From Agaricus subrufescens (taxonomy: Eukaryota > Basidiomycota > Agaricomycetes > Agaricales > Agaricaceae): DNA of 64,000 nucleotides. The notes below the pieces were generated by a model. It saw only the letters and a list, made by a program, of their open reading frames with translations, was not told where the DNA came from and did not search any database. Every line of letters begins with the position of its first letter. The stretch's first letter is position 1. The position numbers and the translations under genes were made by a program. Below are positions 33,909 through 45,380 of the stretch, one piece after another. Location of the stretch: positions 124,001 through 188,000 of the forward strand of contig CM057062.1 of NCBI GenBank assembly GCA_029945375.1, given 5' to 3'.

Positions 33909-35949
33909 ATGAGGGAGTACTCAATACCTCGTTTAGTTCCTCTCTTGTTGCGCAAAATCGTACTACGTGCGATCGTTATCAGCAATATATCCTCCCTTAC
34001 CATGAACATCGTTTTGGCGAGGTCATTTTTCTCTGCGCCTCTTCGCTTGATGGGGAGTATATCTCTGGGTCTTTCTATATTATCTACCTTGGTCTTGTTG
34101 CACCACATCGGGAGGTGAGCTGCCAATACACCACAAACCACATGTTTCACAAAGGGCTTATCCTCTCCCCTTACTTTGGTAGGCTTTGGCCAAGAAAGTG
34201 GTGGTCTGTCCGGTCCGATCTGATATATTCAACTGTCGAGTCCATGTTTGGTAAGTCCAACATACTGCCAAAAGTCTCGTTATAAGTCAGAACTTGTATC
34301 CTCACGCATTTTAGCCACGGGATACCTCATTATTGAAACAATACTAGTGACCAAATTTGACAATATACGCTTCATGACAGCCATTGTCGCGTTTTTGTCA
34401 TTCTGGTTATCTGTTAGCACCTCCTTCGCTTTCGCGATTTGGGATCTTCACGTCACACATTACTCGACAATTAAGTCCACGTACGACTTTATGGAACACC
34501 ATCAAGACGTGGTATCGTACTGGACAAAATTAGGAGTTGGTCGTTGGCCTCTCTTGTTTGGAGACAATACTCTCAAGCGGCGCTTTGGGTTAGTCTTCTG
34601 TTTGTTATTTAGATCCTCTTAATTGAAATTGTCTTTGTTTTTTGTTCAGGTTAGATCGAATGTTGATTAGGGGACCAAGAGCTATAATATCTATCCTCTG
34701 CCTTCTTTCAATGATTATACTCGCATATGTTGTTCTAATCATGGAACCAACGCATCTAGATGGGTACATCCAGACGTCGCTGGCAAATGATGTTGGTAAA
34801 TATAGACGCGGAAATGTGACGTTGCAAGTAGTTCCAGTAAGCCTAGCTGATCTTATATTTTACTTTTGACACTAGTCATTGGCCTAGGCGTTTCACACAG
34901 AAATCTTATCTCCCGAATTATTTGATCTAGAGGTCACATGGCGACCTGATCCACAGCAGGGTACGTCGTGTATCAAAATTCTCGATAATTTAAACTTGAG
35001 CAGATTTTGCGATAGTCGCATGTCGTAGGGTTGACGGAATGAGTCGCGTTAGTTGCGATGTTCCGTCCCCTCTCTGCGAAAACCCACCAGACAGTTTGAT
35101 TATCATCGTCAACTATACACGTGCCTTACAACACTTTTCGATGCCGGCATTGAAAACGGGTATATACCTGAACTTCAACACTGATGCTTCTGGAGATAAC
35201 CAAACTGATATCGATATTGTAATGGATACTGTCGCTCTACCCACACAACTATATCCAGGTTTCCACCTCTTTGGAACAACATTCTACTCATTTCGAGACA
35301 CCTATGCAAATTCGAGGGATTTCGCATTCGGGATACCTCATGTGCGTAGCCATCTTACTTTTTCCCAAGAATTCCTATCGCTTGGTTATTAATTTACTGG
35401 CGAGGCAGTTTGATCGATATTTGATCGCACACATTCAAGCTCTCATCCCAGATCCTGAATACCAGAGTTTATACTTGGACAACGCCACAGCAACATTAAG
35501 GTTGACATATCAAGGCAGCTCATTCGCCGTGCAGTCTCAGTATATTGTTCAAAAAGACCAATCTAGTAGCTCAGTAATTAGTGGTTTTGCATTACTTGGA
35601 GGTGCATGGACGTTTATCAATGGTGTCTTTGCGATGGTATTTGGGTGTAGCTTGCTTCTCGTCCTTTTTGGTAACATATTATTTTCCTCCGGCGTGGCTT
35701 TTCCATTTGCTAAATTTTCGTCTAGGTATCAAGCCGCTATCGATGTATGGTCTAGTCCACCTTTTTCAACGCCAGAGAGCTCTTATAGAGGGCGGATATA
35801 CACTCTCTGCAGAAGTGCAGAGTCGTACTATTGCCATAATGCGAGAACACCTTTTTGACGATGATCTTGACCATGATACGGAGGCTAGGGGGTATTCTAA
35901 TGAAAAGGACCAAGACGACGAGAAGAGTGAACTCCGCGGCGCTGTCTAG
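33909..35949 (+). CDS. Multi-pass membrane protein D
   Basis: Family member with exons 33909-34114, 34183-34250, 34315-34588, 34650-34836, 34888-34960, 35016-35341, 35409-35670 and 35726-35949 (1620 nt, 539 aa, no stop). The start is the ATG at 33909; the open frame upstream has only a TTG. It shows TM1-TM2, the loop LWPRKWWSVRSDLIYSTVE, TM3-TM5, the ectodomain (VNYTRAL, QLYPGFHLFGTTFYSF, FAFGIPH), TM6 (GFALLGGAWTFINGVFAMVF) and the tail GIKPLSMYGLVHLFQRQRAL. It appears intact. The tail is acidic and ends KSELRGAV. It converges with an F-box-like gene on the other strand, 162 bp away. Confidence 0.8.
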
Positions 35950-36111
35950 TAGGAACCATATCTTGATCGGATTGACAGCGTGAAGTCTGTCGAATAGCAA
36001 CATGTTCGAGGTCAATTTCACACCCAGCATCGAAATTTTATTTGTAGAAACACTGCGACATTGTTTTAGGCATACAAAGGGAAACGGATTGACAGAAATC
36101 ATTATATATAA

Positions 36112-37712
36112 CTATGATCTCTTCGTCATTCCACTAGCACGACTTCTTTCGTCCGTGCAGGGCTTTGAAGCAGTACCTATGTCTATAATATTATAGGGTT
36201 CCATACATAAGCAACTCACAGGGGAGTGATCTAAGGGAGCCGTAACCAGGCGACCTATTTCATCGTCAAAAGAATACAAGAGGTGATTGCCCCCGAGAGC
36301 ACCATGAAAGGTACGGTCATACTTTTCAACGTGGTCATAAACCTCCTTTGTCGGTCCCCATGAATAACCAAACCTACGGAACGTATCTCCCGTACTACAG
36401 TAACCTTTATTTAAACCCAGACCATATAAGTGACCATAATATTTGCCCAGATAAAGGTCGAAATCAGACAGTTTTTCTAGGGTGGGCTTGTCGGGCTGGG
36501 ATGCTGGGATTGTGAGTCCGAAGATGCCGTCGAGTGTAGCAATAGCTTGACGATAATTCACTCCGTCAAAATATAGGCGTGATATCTCATATTTGCGGTA
36601 TTCACAACGGAAACAAAGCGACCATATTTTTGTTGCGTGAGACACCACAAGCCTATATTCGGATGTTGGGGAGTTTGCCGGTTCTAGGATGTATAAGCGA
36701 ACTTTATAGCTGTCCTCTGGATGCTTTGTGTAGACGAGAATTTTATCGTTGCCGAGGACGTATACATTGGTCTAAGTGATGAGTATTTTATAAAAAAAAG
36801 TCGTAGTGGGATGCAGCATCACGTACCATGATAGAGAACCTCCGCAAGGTACACCGGACCAGACGTTTGTTTGTGCAATCATTCCACCAGTACACATCTA
36901 TCCTCATTTGCATGCACCGCGCAACTATGTGCTCATTAAAAGAGAAGGACGAGTCTGAACCTTCGTTCGGCAGAGGCAAGGCCTTTAGATGCTTGGCCCT
37001 GAGGGTCCTATTTTTCTGTGGTTTGACCTCCCAGATGTAAAGCCATACATCCGATTCGCTTTTCACTTGAATTTCATCCATGAGGCCTTTCAAAAAATGA
37101 TCCGACGAGAAACTCACAGTCGCATCCAACGAATGCAACAACAAATCCAGATAGGGGGTCGCTACGTTGCACGACAAAATCAATCTGAGTAATTGAAGAA
37201 GTTGGACTACCGGGAATGTTACGGACGCCATCAAAAGGTTCAAGGAGAACAGGCATAGGGTTTTTAGAGTCAAGATCCCAGTAATACACTCTACTTTTTT
37301 GTGTGCCGCCAAGTAACCATCGTCCGCCTGGGGCAATCTTGATGGTCATCATTGGGTAAGGTGGATATCCTGGGCGCTTCATGGACGTATGGACATTTTT
37401 CGACAATGGCCAATTGCTATTTGCGATGACGCGTTTTTCAAACCGCCGACGAAGTTGGTTAGTAGTGAGAGAGTATAGAGATCGCCGCTTCGAAAACTGG
37501 CTCTGAGGGTTTTCTGCCAGGTATTGCGTGGCAAGGCTGAGCCACACAACATGAGCATTTACAGCAAGGTCTAGATCTGTGAAGGCCTGAAGGAAGCGTT
37601 AGCATGGCACTAGAAGGACCGCAGAACTTACTTGACGAAGAGCACAAATGTCATTGTATGTAAGATGAGAAGCAATTTCGGACACGAGCTCAGAAGGCAA
37701 GGTCTGGAGCAT
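36112..37712 (-). CDS. F-box-like protein with propeller-like C-terminal region
   Basis: Exons 37712-37632, 37586-37118, 37065-36827 and 36771-36112 sum to 1449 nt (482 aa) with consistent phases. The N-terminus MLQTLPSELVSEIASHLTYN is a typical F-box start. Downstream are short blocks resembling beta-propeller strands (IAPGGRWLLGGTQKSRVYYW, SDVWLYIWEV, YVLGNDKILVY) and a terminal segment with HLLYSFDDEIGRLVTAPLD. Many basidiomycete F-box proteins end this way. Predicted SCF adaptor, target unknown. It is not related in sequence to the other F-box genes here. Confidence 0.7.
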
Positions 37713-37851
37713 GACGGAGTCGATGACGATGATTATAGTTCCGACGAATCCGACAAGCCACAAGTCCGCGTGGGAAGTATCATGCCTTGCCTGTGTCCGC
37801 AAACGATGATGCTAAACATCTCTTAGCTCGGAGCTGGGGCCCCGGGTATGC

Positions 37852-38000
37852 AGCTCAGGGCTTCTGAACGCTGACCAACCTATTGACAATCATTGCATTC
37901 GTACTCTCCCCAATTCGAGCAACAGAAACATATACTCGACTTTCGCGAGTGAGGTCAACTCCGCTTTTCAAGTTCTCAAATATAGCAGAACGAGTGGTAC
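37852..38000 (+). pseudogene. Laccase fragment
   Basis: The sequence from 37852 encodes LNADQPIDNHCIRTLP and then a block matching the region after the [11 protein letters not shown] exon boundary of laccases 1 and 2 (laccase 1: [16 protein letters not shown]). It keeps the AG acceptor and exon start but lacks the QRYSLVL codons. A Trp has become Cys, and similarity fades after VNSA. No copper-binding segment is present. It is a relic of a third laccase 2.3 kb upstream of laccase 1. Confidence 0.7.
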
Positions 38001-40336
38001 TCAAGCTCCAAGACCTGACTACTTTGAAATCACCCCTGGAAAACTTCTTGCCCAGGCTGACCTTCTTGTCGTAACTCGCACTGGCATCCCTCGTTCAATA
38101 TTGAAGTTCTATTTCGGCTAGATCAGGTAGAAGAATTTATTGGCATACTAATTGCCGTGAATAGTGCATGTTCTCATTGGCTCCACCTTCCCGGGCGGTC
38201 ACTTGCTCGCCTGACAATCATGCGCCTTTTATTGCCCCTTCCCTGGAAACCTGACAGCTACTTCATCTGTCAGCTTCTCGCATCAGTACGGCGTTCCGAG
38301 GCGGGCTGATCTCAGTGCTATATACCGTACTAAACGTTTTGTACAAGAGTGGAAGGGTCACGTATCTGAGGCTTAGTCTATCAAAACATATTCAACACAC
38401 CTGGCAAAAACTTTGGTGAGTTCTTTAGTTCGTCTCGGAATGCAAACCCATCTAGAAGTTCGACTAGGGCTTTTCATCGAAGGGTTGAGGGTTGTGTTAT
38501 CTGGATGGAGTCTATGGTTTAGTTTCATCTCTATTTTCTTAGGGCTACAGAACTCTGATGGAGGGGGTCCCCTCATGTATCTGCCGTTTAGTCTTCCTCA
38601 CCTTCTTTTACATCTTAGTGGCGAAGAACCTCATCTTCAAGTCACTGGTGCGAAGGTGGCGTTATCCACTTTTCTGCGAATGTTATCTCATACACAACGA
38701 CTCTTACTCATGAGTCGAAAGGACGTCTTTATCTCATTTATGCTTGTGATGGGATACCTGCACTGCGTCTCCTGGCCTCCTAATCAGTGACACTGTCCGA
38801 GCATGATATTTGCCCCATCCTCGGGAATTCTGCGTGTAAGATTGAATTAGCACATAGAACATGAAGCACTACCTAACTTATTATAGAAAATCTGCCAAGT
38901 CATCGAATATGCAAATTGGCACGCCTAGAACCAAGACGTCGTGTTATCCCCGGTGACATCCATTCCTGGACAGGCTGGACTACGATACACTGGAGGAGCA
39001 TATGACAGACGCCGTGAGATAGAGGCATTTGTTGGCAGGTTTAAGTATCCTAGAATGTATCACCAATTTCATGACGCGATAGATTACAAGCAACGCTTTT
39101 AGTGTGTAACAGGTGAAAATGAGTCCTACACGGTGGCGTGATGAGGAGCGAGCTTTAGATCAGATTCTGTATTTTAGCGTGTAACCTACAAAGAATGCTG
39201 ACCCTTCAATGGCTAGTCGTCCGGTACCCAAGGTCAATAGCGTGCTCCACAGAAAAATGACGAAGAGGGACAACATCACTCGTGAACATTACGTAATCAT
39301 ATCATTTCGCTACAATCGAGTTCTGACTTTACCCCATCATCATATCGAAACCATCATATATCCGCTCAACGTGCCACGGTAATGAGCAGCATATATTGAG
39401 TTATACATCAAAAGTCTCAAGCTGTTTCGCGGTAATCATTTCTACCAACAGGTCCAGCCACCCAGCCTGATTTGAACGTAGTACTCAGACTCAGCCTTTG
39501 CCATGCAATCTTATGCAGATATGCGCTAATAGACTGGCCCACCCTTCACCCGGCACACCGCCGCTGCATTCGTGGCTTCATCTAGCCTATCAAGCCAATA
39601 CCAAAGCAGAATGGCCTTCCTTTTATTGAGTCTGTAATTTGCCAAACCATTCGAATCCCAGCATGCAGGGTCGTCGAATGCCCCTTCTTTCTGCCTTTAC
39701 CAAAAATGGCTAATGGAGATTTAATAAATTTAGGTGAGTAGTGCTGTTATATTTTGGTCTTATAAAATCTGCGCCTCAATACTTTGTATCTAGAACCATG
39801 AAGGAGTACCGAGAATGCTTTAATCTGCGCTTGATTTGTGGAAACCGTACCAGGTATTTCTCTTTCGTGTATACTCTACGTTGAGGTCTTGGTATTCGCT
39901 ATCTCGTCTTTGGTGGCTCGACGCGCCCACTATCAAAACCAAGGTGTTCTTCCCGCTAATAAGCATTGAACGGTCGTCTGATGTGGGGCTTGGGATAGAT
40001 GTTCTAAGTGGCCATGCTCCACATCGATAGTTTGCCAGGACCGGGTTCCAACTCTCATACCATCCCGTTTTGAGGCCTATCCCCGGGGAACCAAAGAACA
40101 CTCGCTGCACCGTTTGGATATTTGACGAGTTATTTTAATCAATAACACCACTCTTCAAGTTATCATAAAAATTCCTAAATCCCAGTTGGACAAGCCTTAC
40201 CTCATTAGAATTGTGGCGATTTTGGCATACTTCGTATGGGCGATGCCTGAAGATATAAAGCAGATCTGGCCACCCCCGTTCTCTACGTCCTCAGGCCCTT
40301 GCTTTTCTTCCCTCCCCACTTCAGTCACTCAAGAGG
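38001..40336. other. Long stretch with no supported gene, ending in the laccase 1 promoter
   Basis: The 125-codon plus frame at 38413-38790 and the 96-codon minus frame at 39820-40110 have no recognisable motif or paralogue. Some of this may be more decayed laccase-region sequence. A TATAAAG lies at 40254-40260, 77 bp before the laccase ATG. Confidence 0.45.
40254..40260 (+). promoter_or_regulatory. TATA box of laccase 1
   Basis: TATAAAG followed by a pyrimidine-rich leader up to the ATG at 40337. Spacing fits a fungal core promoter. Confidence 0.5.
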
Positions 40337-42936
40337 ATGCAGCTCACACTACTGTTTAGTTGCCTCCTCGTATGGGCAACAATTGCCTTGGCAGATACAG
40401 TTGGCCCAACGGGCACTCTGACGCTTTCTAACCAAGAGGTATCTCCGGACGGTTTTCGGCGTCTGTAAGTAGCGATACTACATGTCAGATGTATACTAAC
40501 ATACCTCGGTAGGGCCTCTGTCATCAATGGTGGAACCCCTGGGCCTGCCATTACAGTGAATAAGGCGAGTTTTATATATATTTGTGTCAACGAGGTACTC
40601 AATGCTCCCTTAGGGCGATCGAGTGAGACTTGACGTAGTTAATGGCCTGACAGATGATCATGAAGTCCTCGGAACTTCCATCGTTAGTGTCATTAATATC
40701 GCTCACTAGGAAGGCAGGTGCTCAGACGTGTTCTATGTAGCATTGGCACGGCATAACTCAGCGCGGGACTAACTTTATGGATGGGGTCGCCGGCGTTACT
40801 CAGTGTCCTATTGCGCCTAACAGTTCTTTCTTGTATGATTTTACAGTCGATCAGGTTGGTACCTTTTGGTACCATTCCCACTTTGGTATGTTGGTCATTT
40901 CTTGGATAAACGCGAAATGGGCTTAGCATATTTCAGGTGTACAGTACTGTGATGGCATTCGGGGGCCCTTCATCATCTACGACTCGAATGATCGTCTGAA
41001 TTTGTTCTATGATAGTAAGTGTTTCATTACAAAGTTCTCGTCGGCGAACTGAGAAATTCTCCACGCAGTTGATGATGGTGAGCTCGTTTATCTCTGCCCT
41101 CCGACCTACTGATACCAATTACCTTAAGAGTCAACCATCATCACACTATCCGAATGGTGATTTTTAAGGCTTGTGTAATTGCATACAAGAACTAACATGT
41201 ATACTTATATATAGGTACCACACTCCTGCTGTCGACCTTCAAGGTGGTCGCGCAGCCGGGGATGCCACACTGATCAACGGTCTAGGACGATACCCTGGGG
41301 GACCCAGCTCCGCGCTAGCTGTTGTCAACGTCCAGTCAGGAAAACGCTACCGTCTCCGTCTCATTTCTATGTCTTGCGACCCCAGTTTCGTCTTCTCAAT
41401 TGATGGTCACAATCTCACCGTCATCGAAGCCGATGGTACCTCGCTCCAGGCCGAGACTGTCGATCATGTTGAGATCTTTACTGGTGAGTCACTCTTACAA
41501 GAGATACAATTGAGACCGAATTAAAATTCGGAAACAGCCCAACGTTATTCGCTCGTGCTGAAAGCGGACCAACCTGTGGACAATTATTGGATTCGTGCTC
41601 TTCCGAGTTCAGGCAACAGAAACCTATCTTCGACTTTCGATGGTGGAGTCAATTCAGCGATTCTCAGGTACAACGGAGCGGGCCTTGACGAGCCGACTAC
41701 TAGGCGTCCACCTCTTGTCAACCCACTTGTCGAGTCCAAACTGCGCCCATCCCCAGCTATGGTGGTTCCAGGGAAGCCTACTCCAGATGGTGCTGATCAA
41801 GTCATCAACTTAGACTTTGACTTTGACGAAGAAGGGCGGTTTACCATAAATAATGCTACCTTCATACCTCCCACTGTCCCGGTCTTGCTTCAACTCTTGA
41901 GCGGAACGCAGAATGCTCATGACCTGCTTCCTCACGGGTCTGTATACACCATAAAGCTCGGTCAGACTATTCAGGTCAATATGCCGAGCAACTATCCTGC
42001 AGGACCCCATCCGTTCCATCTCCATGGTGTAAGTGGTTCTGCCCGCTGTGAATAGCAGCTGCATATACTGACGAAACACTGTCTTAATACAGCATAACTT
42101 CAGCGTCATACGAGAACCCGATTCTGATTCGTTCAACTTTGACAATCCGATCGTGAGGGACACAGTGAACCTCGGTAGTGTCGAAGGCGGCAAAGTTTCG
42201 TTCCGTTTCATAGCTGATAATCCTGGTCCCTGGATCTTCCACTGGTGAGTTCATTTAGATTTTTCTGGTTCACCATCACTCAGTAGTTTTTACCGTCAGC
42301 CACATCGATTTCCATCTCGCTGCGTGAGTTCTCTCAACTCATTTATAAACTTCAATGATTCATCAGTTTTTAAACCAGCGGCCTTGCAATTGTATTCGCC
42401 GAAGCACCCGATGATGTCGCCGCGGCTAGTGCCGGCATTCCTTGTTCGTAGTTTTATTCCTTGCTCGTGGAGACTCTGCTCACAAAGTGCTTGTAGCTGA
42501 TTGGGACTCGCTTTGCCCTACCTGGAATGCTGAACCGGACTCGGTCAGGAACGCCGGTGATATCGAAACTATTGGCAATGGTTCTACTACCAGCCTCAGC
42601 CCTTCCATCAGCAATAGTTTCATTACCAGTAACACCCCTACAGCTAGCAATAGCTTCACTGCAAGCAGCTTCATCACCAGCGATATCCCTACTTCCGGCG
42701 GTAGCTTCTTCCCCGGTCATAGCTCTACCGCCAGCAATAGCTTCATTACCAACGATATTCCTACCGCTAGCAATAGCTTCGTCACGAGCGGTAGTTCTAC
42801 TGACAGCAATAGCTTCATTACCAGCAACAGGCCTACCCCCAGCGGTAGCTTCGCTACTAGCATTAGCATCATTACCAGCAATAGGCCCACCCCCAGCGGT
42901 AGCTCTACTAGAGGTAGCTCTACTAGAGGCGCCTAG
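40337..42936 (+). CDS. Laccase 1 (multicopper oxidase) with Ser/Thr-rich tail
   Basis: Thirteen exons (40337-40464, 40513-40564, 40614-40682, 40741-40885, 40937-41014, 41069-41077, 41129-41156, 41215-41483, 41538-42028, 42093-42244, 42300-42323, 42379-42443, 42497-42936) total 1950 nt, 649 aa. A signal peptide ([19 protein letters not shown]) is followed by the copper ligand motifs [15 protein letters not shown] (L1), YHSHFG (L2), HPFHLHG (L3) and [12 protein letters not shown] (L4). Expected reaction: one-electron oxidation of phenols with reduction of O2 to water, outside the cell. Intron 2 is a GC-AG intron and exon 6 is only 9 nt. After the normal laccase end ([10 protein letters not shown]...) the protein continues about 125 aa as Ser/Thr/Asn repeats, unusual for the family (about 500-530 aa). 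The paralogue at 59067 lacks this tail. Confidence 0.88.
42567..42933 (+). repeat. Degenerate tandem repeat encoding the laccase 1 tail
   Basis: Imperfect 36 bp units built on AGCAATAGCTTCATTACCAG plus a Pro/Thr-coding part, encoding [16 protein letters not shown] 12-mers. All three plus frames stay largely open because the units are a multiple of three and lack stops; the laccase splice frame identifies the real one. Confidence 0.75.
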
Positions 42937-43886
42937 GCACTCTTTAACAACACAATCCCTCGACTATTGATTAGCCAAACACCTGAAGGTCTTTCTCCAT
43001 CCCTTCATTCTCGGAGTTTTGTCGTATATGTGTATCTACTCTGTTTGTCGTTTGCCGTATTAGTGATGTCTAGTTCGTACCAATTTGTTACTTATCCGTG
43101 TAGTTGAAAAAAAAAAAGTCTTATCGTCGCTCTTGCTTGTTAGTACCGTTTGAGTCGCACGACTCTCGCCTTGACCTGAGCCACAAACTCTGCTCCGTTC
43201 CGTCATGTCAACTAAACAAACGAACAAATCAACATGACGAGTTGTTACAAACCCATTAGCCTTCTTTCGGAGAATTACTTGACAGTTTCTGCTCACTCAT
43301 TTGCCAGAGCAGAGTAAAAATGACACAAATACAACAGATAAAGTTTCCTCCGAGCCAAGGGGATTTTTCGCGGGTAAAAAAAAGTAGAGTTTGGAACTGG
43401 AGGCGGTAAATTAGCCCCAGTTTGTCCTGATGTTGGGTTTGGGCGATGACAAATAAAGATCGAAAACAAAAGGAACGGGATGGCGAAAACGATATGGGGA
43501 AGCCTAATGAAGATAATTGAATCTCCTTATGTATATACCTTTCGTCCGACGTTATATTAGAGTTATCATACATATATATATATGATTTCATATACGGGGC
43601 ATGGGGGTCGAACCGCAGGCTGTCGCCCCCGCATTGAATGCTCTTGTTGTTTGCTATTGAGTTCATTGGGTCATCCCTCAGCGCAGCTGCTCGATTTCTG
43701 CTGGACCTGATCTGGGCGTTGTCTGGACGCGTCGAGTACGGACACCGCGAGAAAGTGCCCCTAACCGGAAGATGCCGGGAATCCCGGTTTCGCATCGCAG
43801 CAATATAAAAGGAGCGGATATTATGATTTTGAGTCTTCTGCAGCAATGCAAGAAAAAGGAAAATAATGTAATGACAACCATGAACT
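42937..43886. other. Spacer between laccase 1 and COX5
   Basis: Contains the 3' ends of both genes. A 215-codon minus frame (43256-43903) overlaps the COX5 terminus out of frame and has no motif. A short (AT)n tract lies near 43,570. Confidence 0.5.
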
Positions 43887-44730
43887 CTATTTCGATTGTA
43901 CAAAGCCTTTGCCCTGGTAACCCTCCGATGAAATACCTGCGCGGAAAGGAGGTCAATGCTGGAAATTTTTTACTCTAAAGGTAAAAGACACACCTGTGAT
44001 AGGATTGAGCTTCATCTCTAGAGCGCGCTCGTTGGTAGCCTCCTGCCATTCCTTGCTCAAGGTCTTGGGTGCGGGTGGTGCTAGAATGAGATTATATTGG
44101 GATGAGGGCGTTGTCAGGGCGTATGCAGGGACGTACCAATAGCATGGATGGCGGTATATACCACACCAGTAAGTGCAACAAGGCCAGCAGTATACAAGTA
44201 AATCTTGAATCTATCCGCAGGCGTGTCTATGGGAGCTCGTGGCCCATGTGGTCCGAAAGCGACGTAGTAAGCTGGTGCGTGTCCGACGCGTCCGCATGTC
44301 GATAGCGCGTGCAGAAGAAGGGTCGAGAAGGGCGTAGTCGGTAGGAGAGAGAAAGAGAGAGTACAATGAGCATACAATGAACAACGAAAGGGAGAGGACA
44401 CCCACACCCGACTTGCGCCGGTCAAGTGCACCGGGGTCGGAAAAAAACAAAGTGCAGATACTCACCAGCTTTCTTTTCGTCAATCGAGAGTTCTTTCCAG
44501 TCCTTTTGTTGGATGGACTCTAGTTGCTGGTGTACCGATGCCTTTTCCTCTGGGGAAAGTTTTGTCCATGAAGCCTCTACGTTGGAAATGGAAACGGGGG
44601 TTACTGCGGCCGAGGTAGAGACGGAGGATGCGGCGGGGGCGGAGTGGGGGGGCACGGTGGTGGCGATGGCGCGGTGGAGGGCGGCGGGGGCTCGGGGACG
44701 GGCGAGGCGGGCAGCAGCAGCGAGGTACAT
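43887..44730 (-). CDS. COX5: Cytochrome c oxidase subunit (fungal COX5, animal subunit IV type)
   Basis: Exons 44730-44466, 44271-44137, 44080-43994 and 43936-43887 give 537 nt (178 aa). An Ala/Arg-rich mitochondrial presequence (MYLAAAARLARPRAPAALHR) is followed by a matrix-side segment (SWTKLSPEEKASVHQQLESI), the single TM helix after FGPHGPRAPI (LYTAGLVALTGVVYTAIHA), and a C-terminal part with SKEWQEATNERALEMKLNPI, ending SSEGYQGKGFVQSK. In the family it is a nuclear-encoded structural and regulatory subunit of complex IV in the inner membrane. The start at 44730 is preferred over an upstream in-frame ATG (44817) because it begins the presequence. Confidence 0.85.
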
Positions 44731-44955
44731 GGTTGCTCGACGCGGAAGGAGACTGGCTGCTCGCTTATCCCCGCGCTCCCTCTTCTCACACCCGGGACTT
44801 TCCGGCGTCACGCACACATCTGATTTGGTATTACAGGTCCATCATAAATATAAAGTCCATGTAGCATAACTCTCAGAACAACGCCGGCGACGGGCAACAC
44901 GTGAGGGCTGCCGAGGGGCAGCCAGGAAATACTGTCAAACTGTCAGCATCCAGCT

Positions 44956-45380
44956 TCAAAGGCATAAGAAAGGCCCCGTACGTATTACGAGCAGCGCGAA
45001 AGCCAGCAGGCCTATCAGCCCAGTCACTGAAAATCACGTTAATGAGCCTGCTGATTCGTCGTTGAACCAGAAGTCCACTTACAAACCCAAATAACTACCC
45101 GGTCTTCCGGACGGTAGCGCAGGACTAATATTACTGCTACCACGCTGGCCAGCAGCGCAATAAACACCACCACCGCGACAATTCTACGCTTGTCCATTGC
45201 TCTTTCTGACCGGTCTGGTTGGTCAAGTTGATTCAGCGGTTGTTGTTGCTCTATTAAGGGGAGCGCATATTCTTGTCTCGGTGCATAAGAGGTGGGAGGG
45301 GATAGCATGGGAGCGTGGGCTTCATAGGGTAAAGACGGGGCAGGAAATTTAGGTGCTTGGGAGTGGTCTTCAGCCGCCAT
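44956..45380 (-). CDS. Small two-TM membrane protein, function unknown
   Basis: Exons 45380-45083 and 45026-44956 (56 bp intron, GTAAGT...TTTCAG) give 122 aa. The N-terminal half is Pro/Gln-rich and unstructured. A TM helix follows (RIVAVVVFIALLASVVAVIL), then after the intron a second hydrophobic segment (LTGLIGLLAFALLVI). The family is not recognised. It is head-to-tail with COX5, 226 bp apart; I see no functional link. Confidence 0.6.

Noticed and set aside
36579..37192. Plus-strand frames across 36.6-37.2 kb
   Set aside because: They are antisense to the four-exon F-box-like gene, whose exons sum to an exact multiple of three.
38413..38790. 125-codon plus frame as a gene
   Set aside because: No motif, no splice-compatible neighbours, no paralogue; composition alone is not enough.
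42567..42933. CRISPR-like array
   Set aside because: The repeats are contiguous, in frame and coding, in a eukaryotic gene; there are no unique spacers.
42527..42970. Alternative plus frame rich in Ala/Leu/Pro over the laccase tail
   Set aside because: It is an open shadow of the stop-free 36 bp repeat; the laccase splice frame is the supported one.
43590..43680. tRNA-like T-loop (GGTTCGACCCC on the minus strand)
   Set aside because: The flanking bases do not form a proper T stem or acceptor stem, and I could not fold a full cloverleaf.
43256..43903. 215-codon minus-strand frame
   Set aside because: It overlaps the COX5 last exon out of frame, has no motif, and covers spacer sequence; the spliced COX5 model explains the conserved end.
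44426..44869. 147-codon plus frame
   Set aside because: Antisense to the GC-rich COX5 presequence exon; no motif.
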